Below, one piece after another: positions 9,996-19,840 of a stretch of 64,000 nucleotides of DNA; positions within the stretch are counted from its first letter, which is position 1; every line of letters begins with the position of its first letter. The stretch is taken from positions 30,920-94,919 of the forward strand of contig NZ_VJNB01000010.1 in NCBI RefSeq assembly GCF_007556595.1, written 5' to 3'. The stretch comes from Tepidimonas alkaliphilus (GTDB lineage Bacteria > Pseudomonadota > Gammaproteobacteria > Burkholderiales > Burkholderiaceae_C). The notes beneath the pieces were generated by a model. It saw only the letters and a program-made list of their open reading frames with translations. It was not told where the DNA came from and did no database searches. A program made the translations under genes and the position numbers.

Positions 9996-11198
9996 TCAGC
10001 GCACCAGCTGGTTGAGCTGGATGATCGGCAGCATCACCGCCAGCACGATCAGCAGCACCACGCCGCCCATGGCGATGATCAGCAGCGGCTCCAGCCACGT
10101 GGTCAGCCGCAGCAGGCGGCGCTGGGCGTCGTCGGCCAGCTGCTGCGCCGCGCGCTGCAGCAGGGGGCCGAGCTGGCCGGTCTGCTCGCCCAGCCGCGCA
10201 AACGTCACCAGCAGGCCGGCGAGCGCCGGGCGCGTGGCCAGCGCCGCGGCCAGCGGCGCGCCTTCGCGCACCAGCGCCAGTGCTTCGTGCACGTCGCGCT
10301 GGAGTGCGGTGTTGCGCAGCGTGTCGGCGGCGGTGGCCAGCGCCCGCAGCAGCGGCACCCCGGCCTGCACCAGCAGCGCCAGCGTCGCGGCCAGCCGCGC
10401 CACGTCGAGCTGGCGCGCCAGCCGCCCCAGCAGCGGCAGGCGCAGCCACGTGCGGTCCAGCGCCAGCCGCGCCGCCGGTTGCCGCCGCGCCAGCCGCCAG
10501 GCCGCCACCCCAGCGGCCAGCAGCGGCAGCAGCGTCCAGCCCCAGCCGCGCAGCCAGGCGCTCGCCTGCAGCACCAGCACCGTCAGCGTCGGCAGCGCGC
10601 GCTGGCCGCTGGCGAACGCCTGCGCCACCTGCGGCACGACGTAGGTCATCAGGAACACCACGATGACCAGCGCGAAGGCGGTGACGATGGCCGGGTACAG
10701 CAGCGCCGACAGGATGCGCTGGCGCAGCGCCTCGGTGGCCTCGCGCTCGTCGGCCAGGCGCTGCAGCACGGTGCCCAGGCGCCCGCTGGCTTCGCCGGCG
10801 GCCACGACCGCGCGGTACGGCGCATCGAACACGCGCGGATGGCGCGCAAGCGCCGCCGCCAGCGTGCTGCCGGCGTTGACCTCGGCGCGCAGCTCGGCGA
10901 CGAGGGCCTGCTGCGCGGCGTCGTCGGCCTCGCGCGCGAGTTCGGCCAGCGCCCGCTCCAGCGGCAGGCCGCTGTCCACGAGCGCGGCCAATTGCCGCGT
11001 CCACGTCGCCAGCCGCGCCGCCGGCCAGCGGGGCGCGCCGCCACGGGCCGGGGCCGCTCCTTCGAGCGCCGTGACCTGCAGCGGCACCAGACCCTGCGCG
11101 CGCAACTGGGCGCGCGCGGCGCGCGCGTGTTCGGCCGCCAGCGTGCCGCGCTGGCGCCGTCCGTGCGCGTCGAGGGCCTGGTAGCGGAAGGTCGGCAT
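9996..11198 (-). CDS. gspF: Type II secretion inner-membrane platform protein GspF
   Basis: A 400-residue polytopic protein of the T2SS inner-membrane platform, related to PilC. It begins MPTFRYQALDAHGR, the classic GspF N-terminus. Two repeated cytoplasmic helical T2SSF domains follow (about residues 65-190 and 270-390). Hydrophobic helices lie near residues 165-190, 215-240 and at the C-terminus (IIAMGGVVLLIVLAVMLPII). It should couple the GspE ATPase to pseudopilus assembly. It follows gspE by 26 bases and precedes ampD by 2 bases on the same strand. Confidence 0.97.
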   Translation of the reverse strand: MPTFRYQALDAHGRRQRGTLAAEHARAARAQLRAQGLVPLQVTALEGAAPARGGAPRWPAARLATWTRQLAALVDSGLPLERALAELAREADDAAQQALVAELRAEVNAGSTLAAALARHPRVFDAPYRAVVAAGEASGRLGTVLQRLADEREATEALRQRILSALLYPAIVTAFALVIVVFLMTYVVPQVAQAFASGQRALPTLTVLVLQASAWLRGWGWTLLPLLAAGVAAWRLARRQPAARLALDRTWLRLPLLGRLARQLDVARLAATLALLVQAGVPLLRALATAADTLRNTALQRDVHEALALVREGAPLAAALATRPALAGLLVTFARLGEQTGQLGPLLQRAAQQLADDAQRRLLRLTTWLEPLLIIAMGGVVLLIVLAVMLPIIQLNQLVR

Positions 11199-11224
11199 CG
11201 CGGGTCGGCAGGGCTTGGGGTCGC

Positions 11225-12640
11225 TCAGTCGCGCGTCACGCGCCAGACTTCCTCGGCGGTGGTGACGCCCTGCGCCACCAGCGCGTCGCCGGCCTGGCGC
11301 AGCGGCACCAGGCCGTGTTGCAGCGCGTGCGCGCGCAGCGCGGCTTCCGGCGCGCGGTCGTGGATCAGGGCGCGCAGGCCCTCATCGACCACCATCAGCT
11401 CGAACAGCCCCGTGCGCCCGGCGTAGCCGGCCTGGCCGCAGTCGGCGCAGCCGGCGCCGCCGCAGGCCGGGCAGACCTTGCGCACCAGCCGCTGCGCCAG
11501 CACGCCCAGCAGGGAACTCGCCAGCAAAAACGGCTCGATGCCCATGTCCACCAGGCGCGTGACGGCGCTGGGCGCGTCGTTGGTGTGCAGCGTGGCCAGC
11601 ACCAGGTGGCCGGTCAGCGACGCCTGGATGGCGATCTGCGCGGTCTCCTGGTCGCGGATTTCGCCGATCATGATGACGTCGGGGTCCTGGCGCAGGATCG
11701 CGCGCAGCGCCGTGGCAAACGTCAGGTCGATCTTCGGGTTGACCTGCGTCTGGCCGATGCCGGGCAGCTCATATTCGATCGGGTCTTCCACCGTCATGAT
11801 GTTGAGCCGCTGCGCGTCCAGGCGCTTCAGCGCCGCGTAGAGCGTGGTGGTCTTGCCGCTGCCGGTGGGGCCGGTGACGAGCACGATGCCGTGCGGCTGC
11901 GCGATGAGCCGCTCGAACGCCTGCAGCGTGGCGCCCTGCATGCCGACGGCCTCGAGGCTGAGCACGCCGTCGGACTTGTCCAGCAGGCGCAGCACCGCGC
12001 GCTCGCCGTGGGCGCTGGGCAGGGTGGAGACGCGCACGTCCACCGCGCGGCCTCCCAGCCGCAGGGCGATGCGGCCGTCCTGCGGCAGGCGCTTTTCGGC
12101 GATGTCGAGCTCGGCCATGATCTTCAGGCGCGAGATCAGCGCCGCGTGCAGCGCGCGGTTGGGCTGCACCACCTCGCGCAGCGTGCCATCGACGCGGAAG
12201 CGCACGCTGGAGTGGCGCTCGTAGGGCTCGATGTGGATGTCGCTGGCGCGCTCGCGCACCGCCTGTGTCAGCAGCGCGTTGAGCATGCGGATGATCGGCG
12301 CGTCGTCGGCGGCTTCGAGCAGATCCTCGATCTGCGGCAGCTCCTGCATCAGGCGCGACAGGTCGGCTTCGCTTTCGACCTCGCTGACGATGGCCGCAGC
12401 GGTGCTGCTGCCGTCGGCGTAGGCGGCCTGCAGCCGGGCGTCGAAGGCGGCGGCGGGTTCGCGCTGCAGCCGGCAGGGGCCATGCACGCGCTGCGCCTCG
12501 GCGATGGCGGTCAGCTGCGCGGTGGGCAGAGGGGCCGTGGTGTCGGCGCGCACGATCAGCCAGCGCTCGCCGCGGTCCACGTGCAGCAGCACGCCGTGGG
12601 CGCGCGCCCAGGGGTAGGGGAGCGGATAGGCGGGGTTCAT
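11225..12640 (-). CDS. gspE: Type II secretion ATPase GspE
   Basis: A 471-residue cytoplasmic hexameric ATPase that powers pseudopilus assembly. After an N1E-like region, the Walker A loop [12 protein letters not shown] is near residue 254, with the Asp box, Walker B ([12 protein letters not shown]) and His box ([14 protein letters not shown]) following. The tetracysteine zinc motif near residues 388-401 is unusually short ([13 protein letters not shown]): the two CxxC pairs are only a few residues apart, whereas the usual spacing is near 30. The ATG at 12640 overlaps the gspD stop as ATGA, so translation is coupled. A longer frame upstream lies within gspD and was rejected. Confidence 0.96.
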   Translation of the reverse strand: MNPAYPLPYPWARAHGVLLHVDRGERWLIVRADTTAPLPTAQLTAIAEAQRVHGPCRLQREPAAAFDARLQAAYADGSSTAAAIVSEVESEADLSRLMQELPQIEDLLEAADDAPIIRMLNALLTQAVRERASDIHIEPYERHSSVRFRVDGTLREVVQPNRALHAALISRLKIMAELDIAEKRLPQDGRIALRLGGRAVDVRVSTLPSAHGERAVLRLLDKSDGVLSLEAVGMQGATLQAFERLIAQPHGIVLVTGPTGSGKTTTLYAALKRLDAQRLNIMTVEDPIEYELPGIGQTQVNPKIDLTFATALRAILRQDPDVIMIGEIRDQETAQIAIQASLTGHLVLATLHTNDAPSAVTRLVDMGIEPFLLASSLLGVLAQRLVRKVCPACGGAGCADCGQAGYAGRTGLFELMVVDEGLRALIHDRAPEAALRAHALQHGLVPLRQAGDALVAQGVTTAEEVWRVTRD

Positions 12641-14814
12641 GGCGCGGTCGGGGCAGCGGAAGGCGGTGCCGGGACGGCCGCGTCGGCGGGGATGGCCACG
12701 CCGGGCCAGCTGGGCGGCAACAGCGGGGCGTCCTGGATGGGATGCAGGCGGCTGGGTTGCGGTTGCGCTTGCTGCTGCAGGCTGCGCATCCACTGGTAGC
12801 GGTCCAGCGCCAGCGCGTCGGCGGCGCGCGCGTCGCGCACCACCACCGGGCGCAAAAACACCATCAGGTTGGTTTTTTTGCGCGAGCGCTTTTCGCTGCG
12901 GAACAAGTGACCCAGCACCGGCACGTCGCCTAGCCCCGGTACCTTGTCCTGATTGCCGCCAAACTCGTCCTGCAGCAGCCCGCCCAGCACGACGATGCCG
13001 CCATCCTCCACCAGCACGGTGGATTCAATCGAGCGCTTGTTGGTGATCAGACCGCTGGGGTTGTTGATGGAGCTCGGCAGCACGCTGCTGACTTCTTGAA
13101 AGATTTGCAGCCGCACCGTGTCGCCATCCTGGATTTGCGGCCGCACGCGCAACGTCAGGCCAACGTCGCGCCGCTCAATGGTCTGAAACGGGTTGACCGC
13201 GCCCTGGTTGCTGTTGTTGGCGGTGTATTGCCCGGTGATGAACGGCACGTTCTGACCGATGACGATCTTGGCCTCTTCGTTGTCCAGCGTCAGCAGCGTC
13301 GGGGTGGAAAGAATGTTGGCGTCGCCTTGGGTTTCAAGAAACCGGGCCAAGGCGCTCAGCACATAAGTGCCGCCGATGCGCTGCGCCAGGCCGATGTTGA
13401 AGCCCGGCGCCGGCAACTGGCCCTGGCCGCCATTTTGCGTGGCCAAGTTAAGGATGTTGGCCCCGCCGCTGCCGAAGTTGGTGCCGAGCAGCCCGATGGC
13501 GCCGTCGCCGCTGCGCCCGATGATGCTTTGCCACTGCACGCCGATCTCGGAGGCTTTTTCGGCGCTGACCTCGGCGATGAGGCTTTCGACATATACCTGC
13601 GCGCGGCGCACGTCGAGCAAGTCGATGATGCGTCGCAACTCGCGATACAGCGGCTCCGGCGCCGTGATGATGAGCGCGTTGTTGGCAGGGTCGGCCTGCA
13701 CCTGACCGCCTGTTGCCGCGGTGCTGGCGGGCGCGCTGGCGTTGAGACGAGCGCCGGCGCTGGAGACGTTGACGCTGGCGGCGGCGGGCGCAGCGTTGAC
13801 CGACGTCGTCGAGCCGCTGGGCGAGACGCTTGCACTCGTGCTCGGATTCGTGGCGACGCCGTCTGCAGCGGGGGGCGCGCCGCCGGCAGCTCCAGCCAGC
13901 GCGGCGCGCAGCGTCGTGGCCAGCTGCACGGCGTCGGCGTGGCGCAGATACACCACATGGATGTTGGCCGCCGCGCTGGCAGCGCTGGGCCGATCGAGCT
14001 TGTCGATCAGCGCTTTGGCCAACTGCAGCCGCGCCGGGTGACTGGCGCGCAGCAGCAGGCTGTTGCTGCGCGGGTCGGCCAGCACCGTGGTGCGCGGCCC
14101 GCCCGGCGTGCGGTTGGGGCCGGGGGCGCCGTCGTCGTCGAGCAGCTGGCGCAGCCAGCCGACCACGTCGGTGGCGATGGCGTGCTTGAGCGGCACCACC
14201 TCCAGGTCGGTGGCGGTGCCGACGTCCAGCGCCGCGATGATGCGCGCCAGCCGCTGCAGGTTGTCGGCGTAGTCGGTGATGACCAGGGCGTTGTGCGTGT
14301 TGTTGACGGTGATCGGGTTGTTTGGGCTGATCAGCGGGCGCAGGATCGGCAGCAGGTGGTTGGCGTTCTCGTGCTGCAGGCGAAAGATCTGCGTGACGAG
14401 CAGGCCGTCGCGCGCCGGGGCCGGCTCCTCGGTCAGCACCGGGCCGCCGAGCAGCTTGGCCTCGGCCTCCGGCACGATTTTCAGGATCCCGGCCGACTCC
14501 ACCAGCGCGAAGCCGCGCAGCCGCAGCTCGGCGCCGAACTGCGCCAGCGCTGCGGCGGGGCGCACCGGCGACTCGGTGATCAGCGTCAGCGGCCCCTTGA
14601 CGCGCGGATCGACGACGATGGCGCGTCCGGTGGCCACGGCCAGCGCCCGCGCCACGGCCTCGATCTCGGCCTCGACGAAGTTGAGCGTGATCGGCTGGCC
14701 GGGGCGGATCGCCGGCGGCGGGGTCTGCGCGGCCAGCGGGCCGGCCAGCGCCGCCGCCAGCAGCGCCCGCGCCGCGGCGCGGCCCAGGCGGACGGAGAGG
14801 GTGGCGTCGTTCAT
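12637..14814 (-). CDS. gspD: Type II secretion secretin GspD
   Basis: A 725-residue outer-membrane secretin. A signal peptide ([15 protein letters not shown]) is followed by periplasmic N0-N3 domains. The N3 region carries a long Ser/Ala/Thr-rich insertion at about residues 320-365. The secretin core contains the [16 protein letters not shown] signature near residues 621-636. The C-terminal tail is Pro-rich. A pilotin-binding S-domain is not obvious and no pilotin gene lies nearby. The ATG overlaps the gspN stop as ATGA, and the 3' end overlaps the gspE start in the same way. Confidence 0.97.
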   Translation of the reverse strand: MNDATLSVRLGRAAARALLAAALAGPLAAQTPPPAIRPGQPITLNFVEAEIEAVARALAVATGRAIVVDPRVKGPLTLITESPVRPAAALAQFGAELRLRGFALVESAGILKIVPEAEAKLLGGPVLTEEPAPARDGLLVTQIFRLQHENANHLLPILRPLISPNNPITVNNTHNALVITDYADNLQRLARIIAALDVGTATDLEVVPLKHAIATDVVGWLRQLLDDDGAPGPNRTPGGPRTTVLADPRSNSLLLRASHPARLQLAKALIDKLDRPSAASAAANIHVVYLRHADAVQLATTLRAALAGAAGGAPPAADGVATNPSTSASVSPSGSTTSVNAAPAAASVNVSSAGARLNASAPASTAATGGQVQADPANNALIITAPEPLYRELRRIIDLLDVRRAQVYVESLIAEVSAEKASEIGVQWQSIIGRSGDGAIGLLGTNFGSGGANILNLATQNGGQGQLPAPGFNIGLAQRIGGTYVLSALARFLETQGDANILSTPTLLTLDNEEAKIVIGQNVPFITGQYTANNSNQGAVNPFQTIERRDVGLTLRVRPQIQDGDTVRLQIFQEVSSVLPSSINNPSGLITNKRSIESTVLVEDGGIVVLGGLLQDEFGGNQDKVPGLGDVPVLGHLFRSEKRSRKKTNLMVFLRPVVVRDARAADALALDRYQWMRSLQQQAQPQPSRLHPIQDAPLLPPSWPGVAIPADAAVPAPPSAAPTAP

Positions 14815-15614
14815 GCGGGGTTTCCGATGCGCAGGTGGGCGCGCGCGCCGTCGCGGCGGCCCAGCAGGTTGAGCAGGTTGGACAGGGCTTCGAGCCGATC
14901 GGGGTTGGCCTCGGCCAGTCCCTGCAGCTGCAGCCGGCCGCCGGGCCAGCCGCCGCTGGCCTGCAGCCGCAGGTCGCCGCGCAGCGTGGCCAGCTCGAAC
15001 GTCGGCGCGGCGCCCGGTGCGGCCTGCAGGGTGAGCCGGTAGCTGCCCAGCGGCCGCAGCGGGCTGACGGCGGAGGCGACGTCGAGCAGCTCGACGGTGA
15101 CCGAGGCGGGGGCGGCCGTGGCTGCGGCGGCGGGCGCCCTAAGCGGCCAGCGCAGCGCCGGCAGCGCCAGGTGCGCGCGCCCTTGCAGTCCGAAGGTGTT
15201 CCACGGCGCGCCCAGCGCCTGCAGCCAGGCCAGATCGAGCTGGGCCTGCCACGGTTCGGCCTGCAGCCACCAGCCGCCGTCGCGCCGGGCCAGCGTGGCG
15301 CGCCAGGGCGCGTCGGCGGTGGCGTCGGGCTGCAGCGTCAGGCGCGCGCCGAGGGTGGCGAGGTCGGGCGAGAGCGTCCAGCGCAGCCGCCCAGGCAGCG
15401 TCAGCGCCGCGCCGTCGCCGGCCACGCGCAGCACGCCGGAGCCGGCCCACAGCGTGCCGGCCGGCTGCAGCAGCCGCAGCCGGCCGTCGCTGGCGGCGGC
15501 CAGCGCCACGTCGGCCCAGCGCGCCGGGGCCCAGGCGACGCTGGCAACCAGCACGCCCAACAGCGCGCCCAGCGCCGCGGCGCGCCAGGGGGGGCGGGAG
15601 CCGCGCGCGTTCAC
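14811..15614 (-). CDS. gspN: Type II secretion accessory protein GspN
   Basis: A 267-residue inner-membrane-anchored protein with one N-terminal helix (AALGALLGVLVASVAWAPARWA) and a periplasmic domain that matches the GspN/PulN family, present in only a subset of T2SS loci. It is not essential in all systems. The GTG at 15614 overlaps the gspM stop as GTGA and the 3' end overlaps the gspD start, so it is embedded in the coupled chain gspL-M-N-D-E. The sequence WAGSGVLRVAG and repeated W/L beta-strand patterns are typical of the family. Confidence 0.88.
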   Translation of the reverse strand: MNARGSRPPWRAAALGALLGVLVASVAWAPARWADVALAAASDGRLRLLQPAGTLWAGSGVLRVAGDGAALTLPGRLRWTLSPDLATLGARLTLQPDATADAPWRATLARRDGGWWLQAEPWQAQLDLAWLQALGAPWNTFGLQGRAHLALPALRWPLRAPAAAATAAPASVTVELLDVASAVSPLRPLGSYRLTLQAAPGAAPTFELATLRGDLRLQASGGWPGGRLQLQGLAEANPDRLEALSNLLNLLGRRDGARAHLRIGNPA

Positions 15615-16108
15615 TGGGCGCCTCCCATGGGGGCAAGGCGCGCCTGGCCGCGCCAGAGCTCGCCCTCGCGCTGCAGGTCGAGTTCGACCACCTGCAGCGC
15701 CAGCCGCTCGCGCACGGCCACCAGCCAGTGCGCCAGCGCCTGTGCCGGCACGCCGGCCAGCTCGACGCGCCAGCCGCCACCGTCGTCGGCGCGCACTTGG
15801 GCGCTGGCGCCAAGCCGTTCCTGGGTTAGCGCGCGCACCGCCTCCAGCGTGGCAGGGAGAGCGGTGCTGGCGTCGGCGGCGGCTTTGCGCTCGGCCAGCG
15901 CCTGCGCCAGTGCGGCGGTGCGCTGCGCCTGGGCCTGGGCGTGCGCCAACCGCTGCGGGGCCTGCTGCAGCGCGCGCCAGGCGGGCCACGCCACGCCGAA
16001 CCCCCACGCGAGCAGCAGCCCCAGCGCCAGCAGCAGGCCGGCGTGCCGACGCAGCGGCGCCGGCAGGCGCGCGGTGAGCGTCGGCAGCGCGGCGCGGACC
16101 GCCGTCAT
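15611..16108 (-). CDS. gspM: Type II secretion platform protein GspM
   Basis: A 165-residue bitopic inner-membrane protein. A short cytoplasmic N-terminus is followed by one helix near residues 22-42 (GLLLALGLLLAWGFGVAWPAW), an Ala/Gln-rich coiled-coil stretch and a ferredoxin-like periplasmic domain. It pairs with GspL in the assembly platform. The ATG at 16108 overlaps the gspL stop (ATGA). The family is poorly conserved in sequence; the call rests on topology, size and its place between gspL and gspN. Confidence 0.88.
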   Translation of the reverse strand: MTAVRAALPTLTARLPAPLRRHAGLLLALGLLLAWGFGVAWPAWRALQQAPQRLAHAQAQAQRTAALAQALAERKAAADASTALPATLEAVRALTQERLGASAQVRADDGGGWRVELAGVPAQALAHWLVAVRERLALQVVELDLQREGELWRGQARLAPMGGAQ

Positions 16109-17346
16109 TGCCCGGCCTCCGCTTGCAGCCGCCACACCGGGCCGCTGTCCTCGGTCACGGTCAGCCCAGCGGCGCGGGCGGCGGCGCGCACCTGCGCGGC
16201 GGGCGGGGCGGCATCCCAGCGCAGTTCCAGTCGATCCCCTTGCAGACGCACCTGCTGCGGCGGCGGCCCGCCCAGCGCGCCCCAGGCGTGCAGCCAGCGC
16301 TCCAGCACGCCGGGGGCCGCCGGTCCGCCCAGCCGGGCCAGCGCCTGCGCAAGCTGGCGCGGCGGGTCGAGCAGCACCGGCGCCTGCGGCAGCGCCGCGC
16401 GCGCGATGCGCTGGGTCTCGGCGTGCAGCGCGCGCTCGGCCTGACGCGCCTGCCAGGCGGCCAGCGGCACGGCCAGCAGCGGGACGGCGACCCCCGCCGC
16501 CACGCCCCAGCGCGCCGGCGCCCAGGCCGGATCGGTGCCGACGGCGCGCATGGCGCGCAGCGCCCGCTGCCACCCCGCGCCGCCGATGCGCCGCCGCCAG
16601 GCAAACTGCGCCAGATCCGGCCTGTCGCGCCCAGCGTCGGCCCAGCGCCGCGCCGCCGGCAGCGCCTGCCAGGGGGCCTGCGGTCGCGCTGCGCGCGCGT
16701 CGTCGAAGGCGGCTGGATCGGCGGTGTAAGTCAGCGAGGCCGACCATGCGTCGCGGGCGGCCTGGTCGTCGTCCTGCGGCATACCGGGTGGCAGCAGTGC
16801 GTCGAGGTCGGTCAGCGGCACGGCGGCCACGCCGTGCGGCCCGGCCAGCACCGCCATCGGCGCGCCGTCCAGCGCGTGCACCCACAGCACCGGCGCGGGC
16901 TGAGGGTAACTTTCAGCCAGCAGCCGCTGCACGGTCCACCCAAGGTCCTGCAAAGCCGCCACGGTGGCGTGCAGGCGCTCTTCGCGCGTCACGGCGACCC
17001 AGGTGTGGCCCTGTGGCGCCGCCGGCCCCAACGCCCAGTGCAGCCGGTCGGGGGGATCCAGCACCTCGTCTTCCAACAAGCCGGCCAGCGCCTGGGGTGT
17101 TCGAGCCGCACGCTGGGCGGGCAAGGCCACCGCATGCCATGCCAGCCAGCCGACGGGCAGCGCCAGCGCGACGTGCTCGCGGCGACCCAAAGCGGCCAAC
17201 TCATCCGCAGGGGCGCGCCCCTGAGCCTGCACCGCGCCGGAGGCATCCAAACGGGCCCAATGCCAAGCCGATGGCGCAGCTTGCGGCGTAGCGCCGGCGG
17301 GTTCGGTCTCGGATGCGCAGCGGTCAACGGGGCGCAAAATCAGCAT
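16105..17346 (-). CDS. gspL: Type II secretion platform protein GspL
   Basis: A 413-residue bitopic inner-membrane protein. The N-terminal cytoplasmic actin-like domain begins MLILRPVDRC and would contact GspE. One transmembrane helix lies near residues 275-295 (WGVAAGVAVPLLAVPLAAW), followed by a periplasmic ferredoxin-like domain. The ATG at 17346 is used because the upstream continuation of the frame has no family similarity. The gene is 43 bases downstream of gspK and overlaps gspM by 4 bases. Confidence 0.92.
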   Translation of the reverse strand: MLILRPVDRCASETEPAGATPQAAPSAWHWARLDASGAVQAQGRAPADELAALGRREHVALALPVGWLAWHAVALPAQRAARTPQALAGLLEDEVLDPPDRLHWALGPAAPQGHTWVAVTREERLHATVAALQDLGWTVQRLLAESYPQPAPVLWVHALDGAPMAVLAGPHGVAAVPLTDLDALLPPGMPQDDDQAARDAWSASLTYTADPAAFDDARAARPQAPWQALPAARRWADAGRDRPDLAQFAWRRRIGGAGWQRALRAMRAVGTDPAWAPARWGVAAGVAVPLLAVPLAAWQARQAERALHAETQRIARAALPQAPVLLDPPRQLAQALARLGGPAAPGVLERWLHAWGALGGPPPQQVRLQGDRLELRWDAAPPAAQVRAAARAAGLTVTEDSGPVWRLQAEAGQ

Positions 17347-17389
17347 CGGCGGTGCGGCAACGTCGCGGCGCGGCAAGCATAGCACCGCC

Positions 17390-18337
17390 TCAAGGCAGGC
17401 TGGCGGGCCCGGCCACGCCTTGCTGGCGCCACAGCACCTCCACCCGCGCTCCATTGCGGCGCAGCAGCGCGGTCTGCTGCACAGTGAGCTCGCCCAGCCG
17501 CAGCTGTCCGGTGACGAGAAAGTGCTGGCTGCTGACGCTCAGCAGCGCGGGCTGCCATGAGGCCGCCAGTCGTGGCAGCGCTTCCACCAGCGCTTCGGTG
17601 CGCTCGAACGGGCGCTGGTTGCGCAGCGCGAGCAGACGCTGCGCTTCGGCGCCGTCCAGCCCGGCGATGGCGGCGCGCAGCACCACGGGGCCGGCGGTGT
17701 TGAGGTTGACCGGCGTTGGCTGCGGCAGCCAAATGGTGTGCGGGGCCAGTCGCGCCCAGCTCGCGGCGCTCAAGCCCAGCGCTTGCAGGTCAGCGGCGCG
17801 TTCGGGCAAGGGGTGTCGCGCCGGGCGCTGCGGCCCGGCGGGCCAGGCTTGCTGCAACGCTTCGGCTACTGCGCGTAACTCTTCTGGGGGCAGATCCAGT
17901 TGCGCGTAAAGTCGCTCGAACGCCGCCAGCGCCATGGGGTTGAGGCGCGGCGTGGCACCGGTGACGTCGATGAGGTTGCGCCAGTTCAGGCGCGCCTGCG
18001 CGTCTTCGATACGGCCGGCCAGCCACGCGTCGTCCAGCACGTCGGCGCCGTCGTCGGCGCTGGCGCGCAGGAAGGTGGACAGGCGCGTCGGCTGCAGCGG
18101 CACCGCCCACGGCTCGGCCAGGTGGTCGGTGCGCGAGGCGCGACCGTCCTCGCGCACGATCAGCCGCGCCCAGTCCAGCGCCCCGGTCAGCAGCCACGCG
18201 GCCTGCGCCTGGTCGCGCGCGGCGCGCTCCACGGCCCAGGCGCGCCACTGCAGGCTCCAGGCGGCGGCCCCCAGCGTGGCCACCACCGCCATCAGCATCA
18301 GCGCCATCAGCAGCGCCGCGCCGCGCGTGCGCCTCAC
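17390..18337 (-). CDS. gspK: Type II secretion minor pseudopilin GspK
   Basis: A 315-residue minor pseudopilin, larger than the others as usual for GspK, which caps the pseudopilus tip with GspI and GspJ. After the prepilin leader RRTRG, the hydrophobic helix begins AALLMALMLMAVVATLGAAAW. Position +5 of the mature protein is not Glu, which is characteristic of GspK. An alpha-helical domain (residues about 60-270) follows. The GTG at 18337 overlaps the gspJ stop as GTGA. The prepilin peptidase that should process it is not in this window. Confidence 0.94.
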   Translation of the reverse strand: MRRTRGAALLMALMLMAVVATLGAAAWSLQWRAWAVERAARDQAQAAWLLTGALDWARLIVREDGRASRTDHLAEPWAVPLQPTRLSTFLRASADDGADVLDDAWLAGRIEDAQARLNWRNLIDVTGATPRLNPMALAAFERLYAQLDLPPEELRAVAEALQQAWPAGPQRPARHPLPERAADLQALGLSAASWARLAPHTIWLPQPTPVNLNTAGPVVLRAAIAGLDGAEAQRLLALRNQRPFERTEALVEALPRLAASWQPALLSVSSQHFLVTGQLRLGELTVQQTALLRRNGARVEVLWRQQGVAGPASLP

Positions 18338-18942
18338 GACTTGCCCCCGGCGACGCGGGCGGAGGCCCAGTCCAGCGTCAGGGCGCCGTCGAAGCCGGTG
18401 CCGGCGGCCGGCACCAGCACCAGCCGCACCGCGGCGGGGGGTACCCCCTCGGCGCCCGCGGGGCTCCACTGCGCGCCGTCCCACACCCGCACCTCGGCGG
18501 CGCTGATGGCCACGGTACGCACGCCGTCGGCGCGCACGCGCTGCGGGGCCTGCGCCCACGCCTGCGCCAGCGCCTCCCGCGTGGTCAGCGGCGGCGACTG
18601 CCAGCGCGCCCAGCGTCCGCCATCATCGACCGCGGCCCACGCCACCACCTGCCAGCCGGCGCCGTCGGCGGCGTGGCGCAGCAGGCGCACCGTGCCACCC
18701 TGCAGCGACCAGGCCGGCGGCGGGTCGATGGCGCCGTCCGCCGGCATCACCATCTGGTCGAGATCGCGCTGCCACTGCGCCAGTACGTCGGCCCAGCCGA
18801 GCTGCGCGGCGCTGCGCGCCTCGGTGGCTTCGCGCACGCGCAGCAGCCCGTCTAGCGCGCGCCAGCCGAGCGTGGCCAGCAGCGCCAGCACCGCCAGCGC
18901 GGTCAGCAGCTCGATCAGCGTCAGGCCCCCGGCGCGGCGCAT
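18334..18942 (-). CDS. gspJ: Type II secretion minor pseudopilin GspJ
   Basis: A 202-residue minor pseudopilin. The prepilin leader and helix read RRAGG then LTLIELLTALAVLALLATLGWRAL, with the conserved Glu at +5 of the mature protein. The C-terminal domain is beta-rich. The start MRRAGG at 18942 gives a short basic leader of the expected length. The gene begins 11 bases after the gspI stop and overlaps gspK by 4 bases. Confidence 0.94.
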   Translation of the reverse strand: MRRAGGLTLIELLTALAVLALLATLGWRALDGLLRVREATEARSAAQLGWADVLAQWQRDLDQMVMPADGAIDPPPAWSLQGGTVRLLRHAADGAGWQVVAWAAVDDGGRWARWQSPPLTTREALAQAWAQAPQRVRADGVRTVAISAAEVRVWDGAQWSPAGAEGVPPAAVRLVLVPAAGTGFDGALTLDWASARVAGGKS

Positions 18943-18953
18943 CGTCGGCCCCG

Positions 18954-19361
18954 TCAGTGCCGGCCGAGCACGGTGGTCAGCCGCGTCAGCACCAAGTCGC
19001 TGCCGGCAGGCCGCACGCGCACCTCGACGCGGCGAAAGCTCGGGTTCGGCGTTGGGTCGATGGCGATCTGCACCGTGTGCTCCACGCCGCCCTGCGTGCA
19101 GGTGAGCTCGCGCGTGCCGGGGGGCGGGAAGGCCGGCTCCAGCCGCAGCGCGACCTGCGCGTTGTGCGCGCACAGCTGTGCCAGCCACTGGGCCGGCTGG
19201 CGCTCGGCGGTGCGCAGCAGGGCCTGGCCGGCCTGCTGGGCGGCCAGCGCCGCGGTGGCGACGATCGCCAGCGCCACCAGCACCTCCACCAGCGTGAAGC
19301 CGCCGGGGTTCCGGCGGCGCGGGACGCCCGGGCGGGGGGCTGCGGCGGGTGCGGGCGCCAT
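18954..19361 (-). CDS. gspI: Type II secretion minor pseudopilin GspI
   Basis: A 135-residue minor pseudopilin. The prepilin motif is RRRNPGG then FTLVEVLVALAIVATAALAAQQ, with Glu at +5. The remainder carries the conserved pattern ending VRVRPAG..LVLTRLTTVLG. The ATG at 19361 has GGAG 8 bases upstream and is preferred over a GTG at 19370 that overlaps the gspH stop as GTGA but has no ribosome site at a usable distance. The protein has a rather long Pro/Ala leader before the processing site. Confidence 0.92.
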   Translation of the reverse strand: MAPAPAAAPRPGVPRRRNPGGFTLVEVLVALAIVATAALAAQQAGQALLRTAERQPAQWLAQLCAHNAQVALRLEPAFPPPGTRELTCTQGGVEHTVQIAIDPTPNPSFRRVEVRVRPAGSDLVLTRLTTVLGRH

Positions 19362-19366
19362 GCGGT

Positions 19367-19840
19367 TCACTCCACGCGCACCGCGCCCCAGCCGTCGAAG
19401 GCCAGCGTGCGCGTGCGCTCGCCGTGGCGCAGCGTCAGCCGCCACGGCGGGCCCATCGGTTCGGTGCCGAGCTTGAGCGTCGGCTGCGGCGGCTCCAGCG
19501 TCAGCGCCACGTTCTCGAGCGGCCACGGGCGCGCGCGCGGCAGTTCGGGCAGCGCGCCCTCCGGCAGGCCGCGCCAGCGCAGGCCCTCGGCGTCCCAGGC
19601 CAGCTCGGCACGGGTGTCGCTGGCGCGCGCCAGCGCCCGCACGGCCTCGATCTGGTCGCGCAGTTCGGTCGCCAGCCGATCCAGCCGCCGGTCGGCGTCG
19701 CCGCGCCACGCCTGCACGACGCCGACGCTGGCGATGCCGACGATGGCCAGCACCACCAGCAGCTCCAGCAGCGTCAGCCCGCGCGGGCGCCGCGGGCCCC
19801 AGGCGGGCGCAGGGTCACTGCCAGCTGCCGATGTCGGCAT
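19367..19840 (-). CDS. gspH: Type II secretion minor pseudopilin GspH
   Basis: A 157-residue minor pseudopilin. The processing site and helix are RRPRG then LTLLELLVVLAIVGIASVGVVQ, with Glu at +5. A GspH-type beta domain (LAWDAEGLRWRG...) follows. The ATG at 19840 lies inside the 3' end of gspG (26-base overlap); further upstream starts would give an improbable leader. The overlap suggests translational coupling to the major pseudopilin gene. Confidence 0.9.
   Translation of the reverse strand: MPTSAAGSDPAPAWGPRRPRGLTLLELLVVLAIVGIASVGVVQAWRGDADRRLDRLATELRDQIEAVRALARASDTRAELAWDAEGLRWRGLPEGALPELPRARPWPLENVALTLEPPQPTLKLGTEPMGPPWRLTLRHGERTRTLAFDGWGAVRVE

Noticed and set aside
19361..19370. A GTG start for gspI overlapping the gspH stop as GTGA
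   Set aside because: GTGA coupling occurs elsewhere in the operon, but the GGAG motif is spaced correctly for the ATG at 19361 and lies directly against the GTG.
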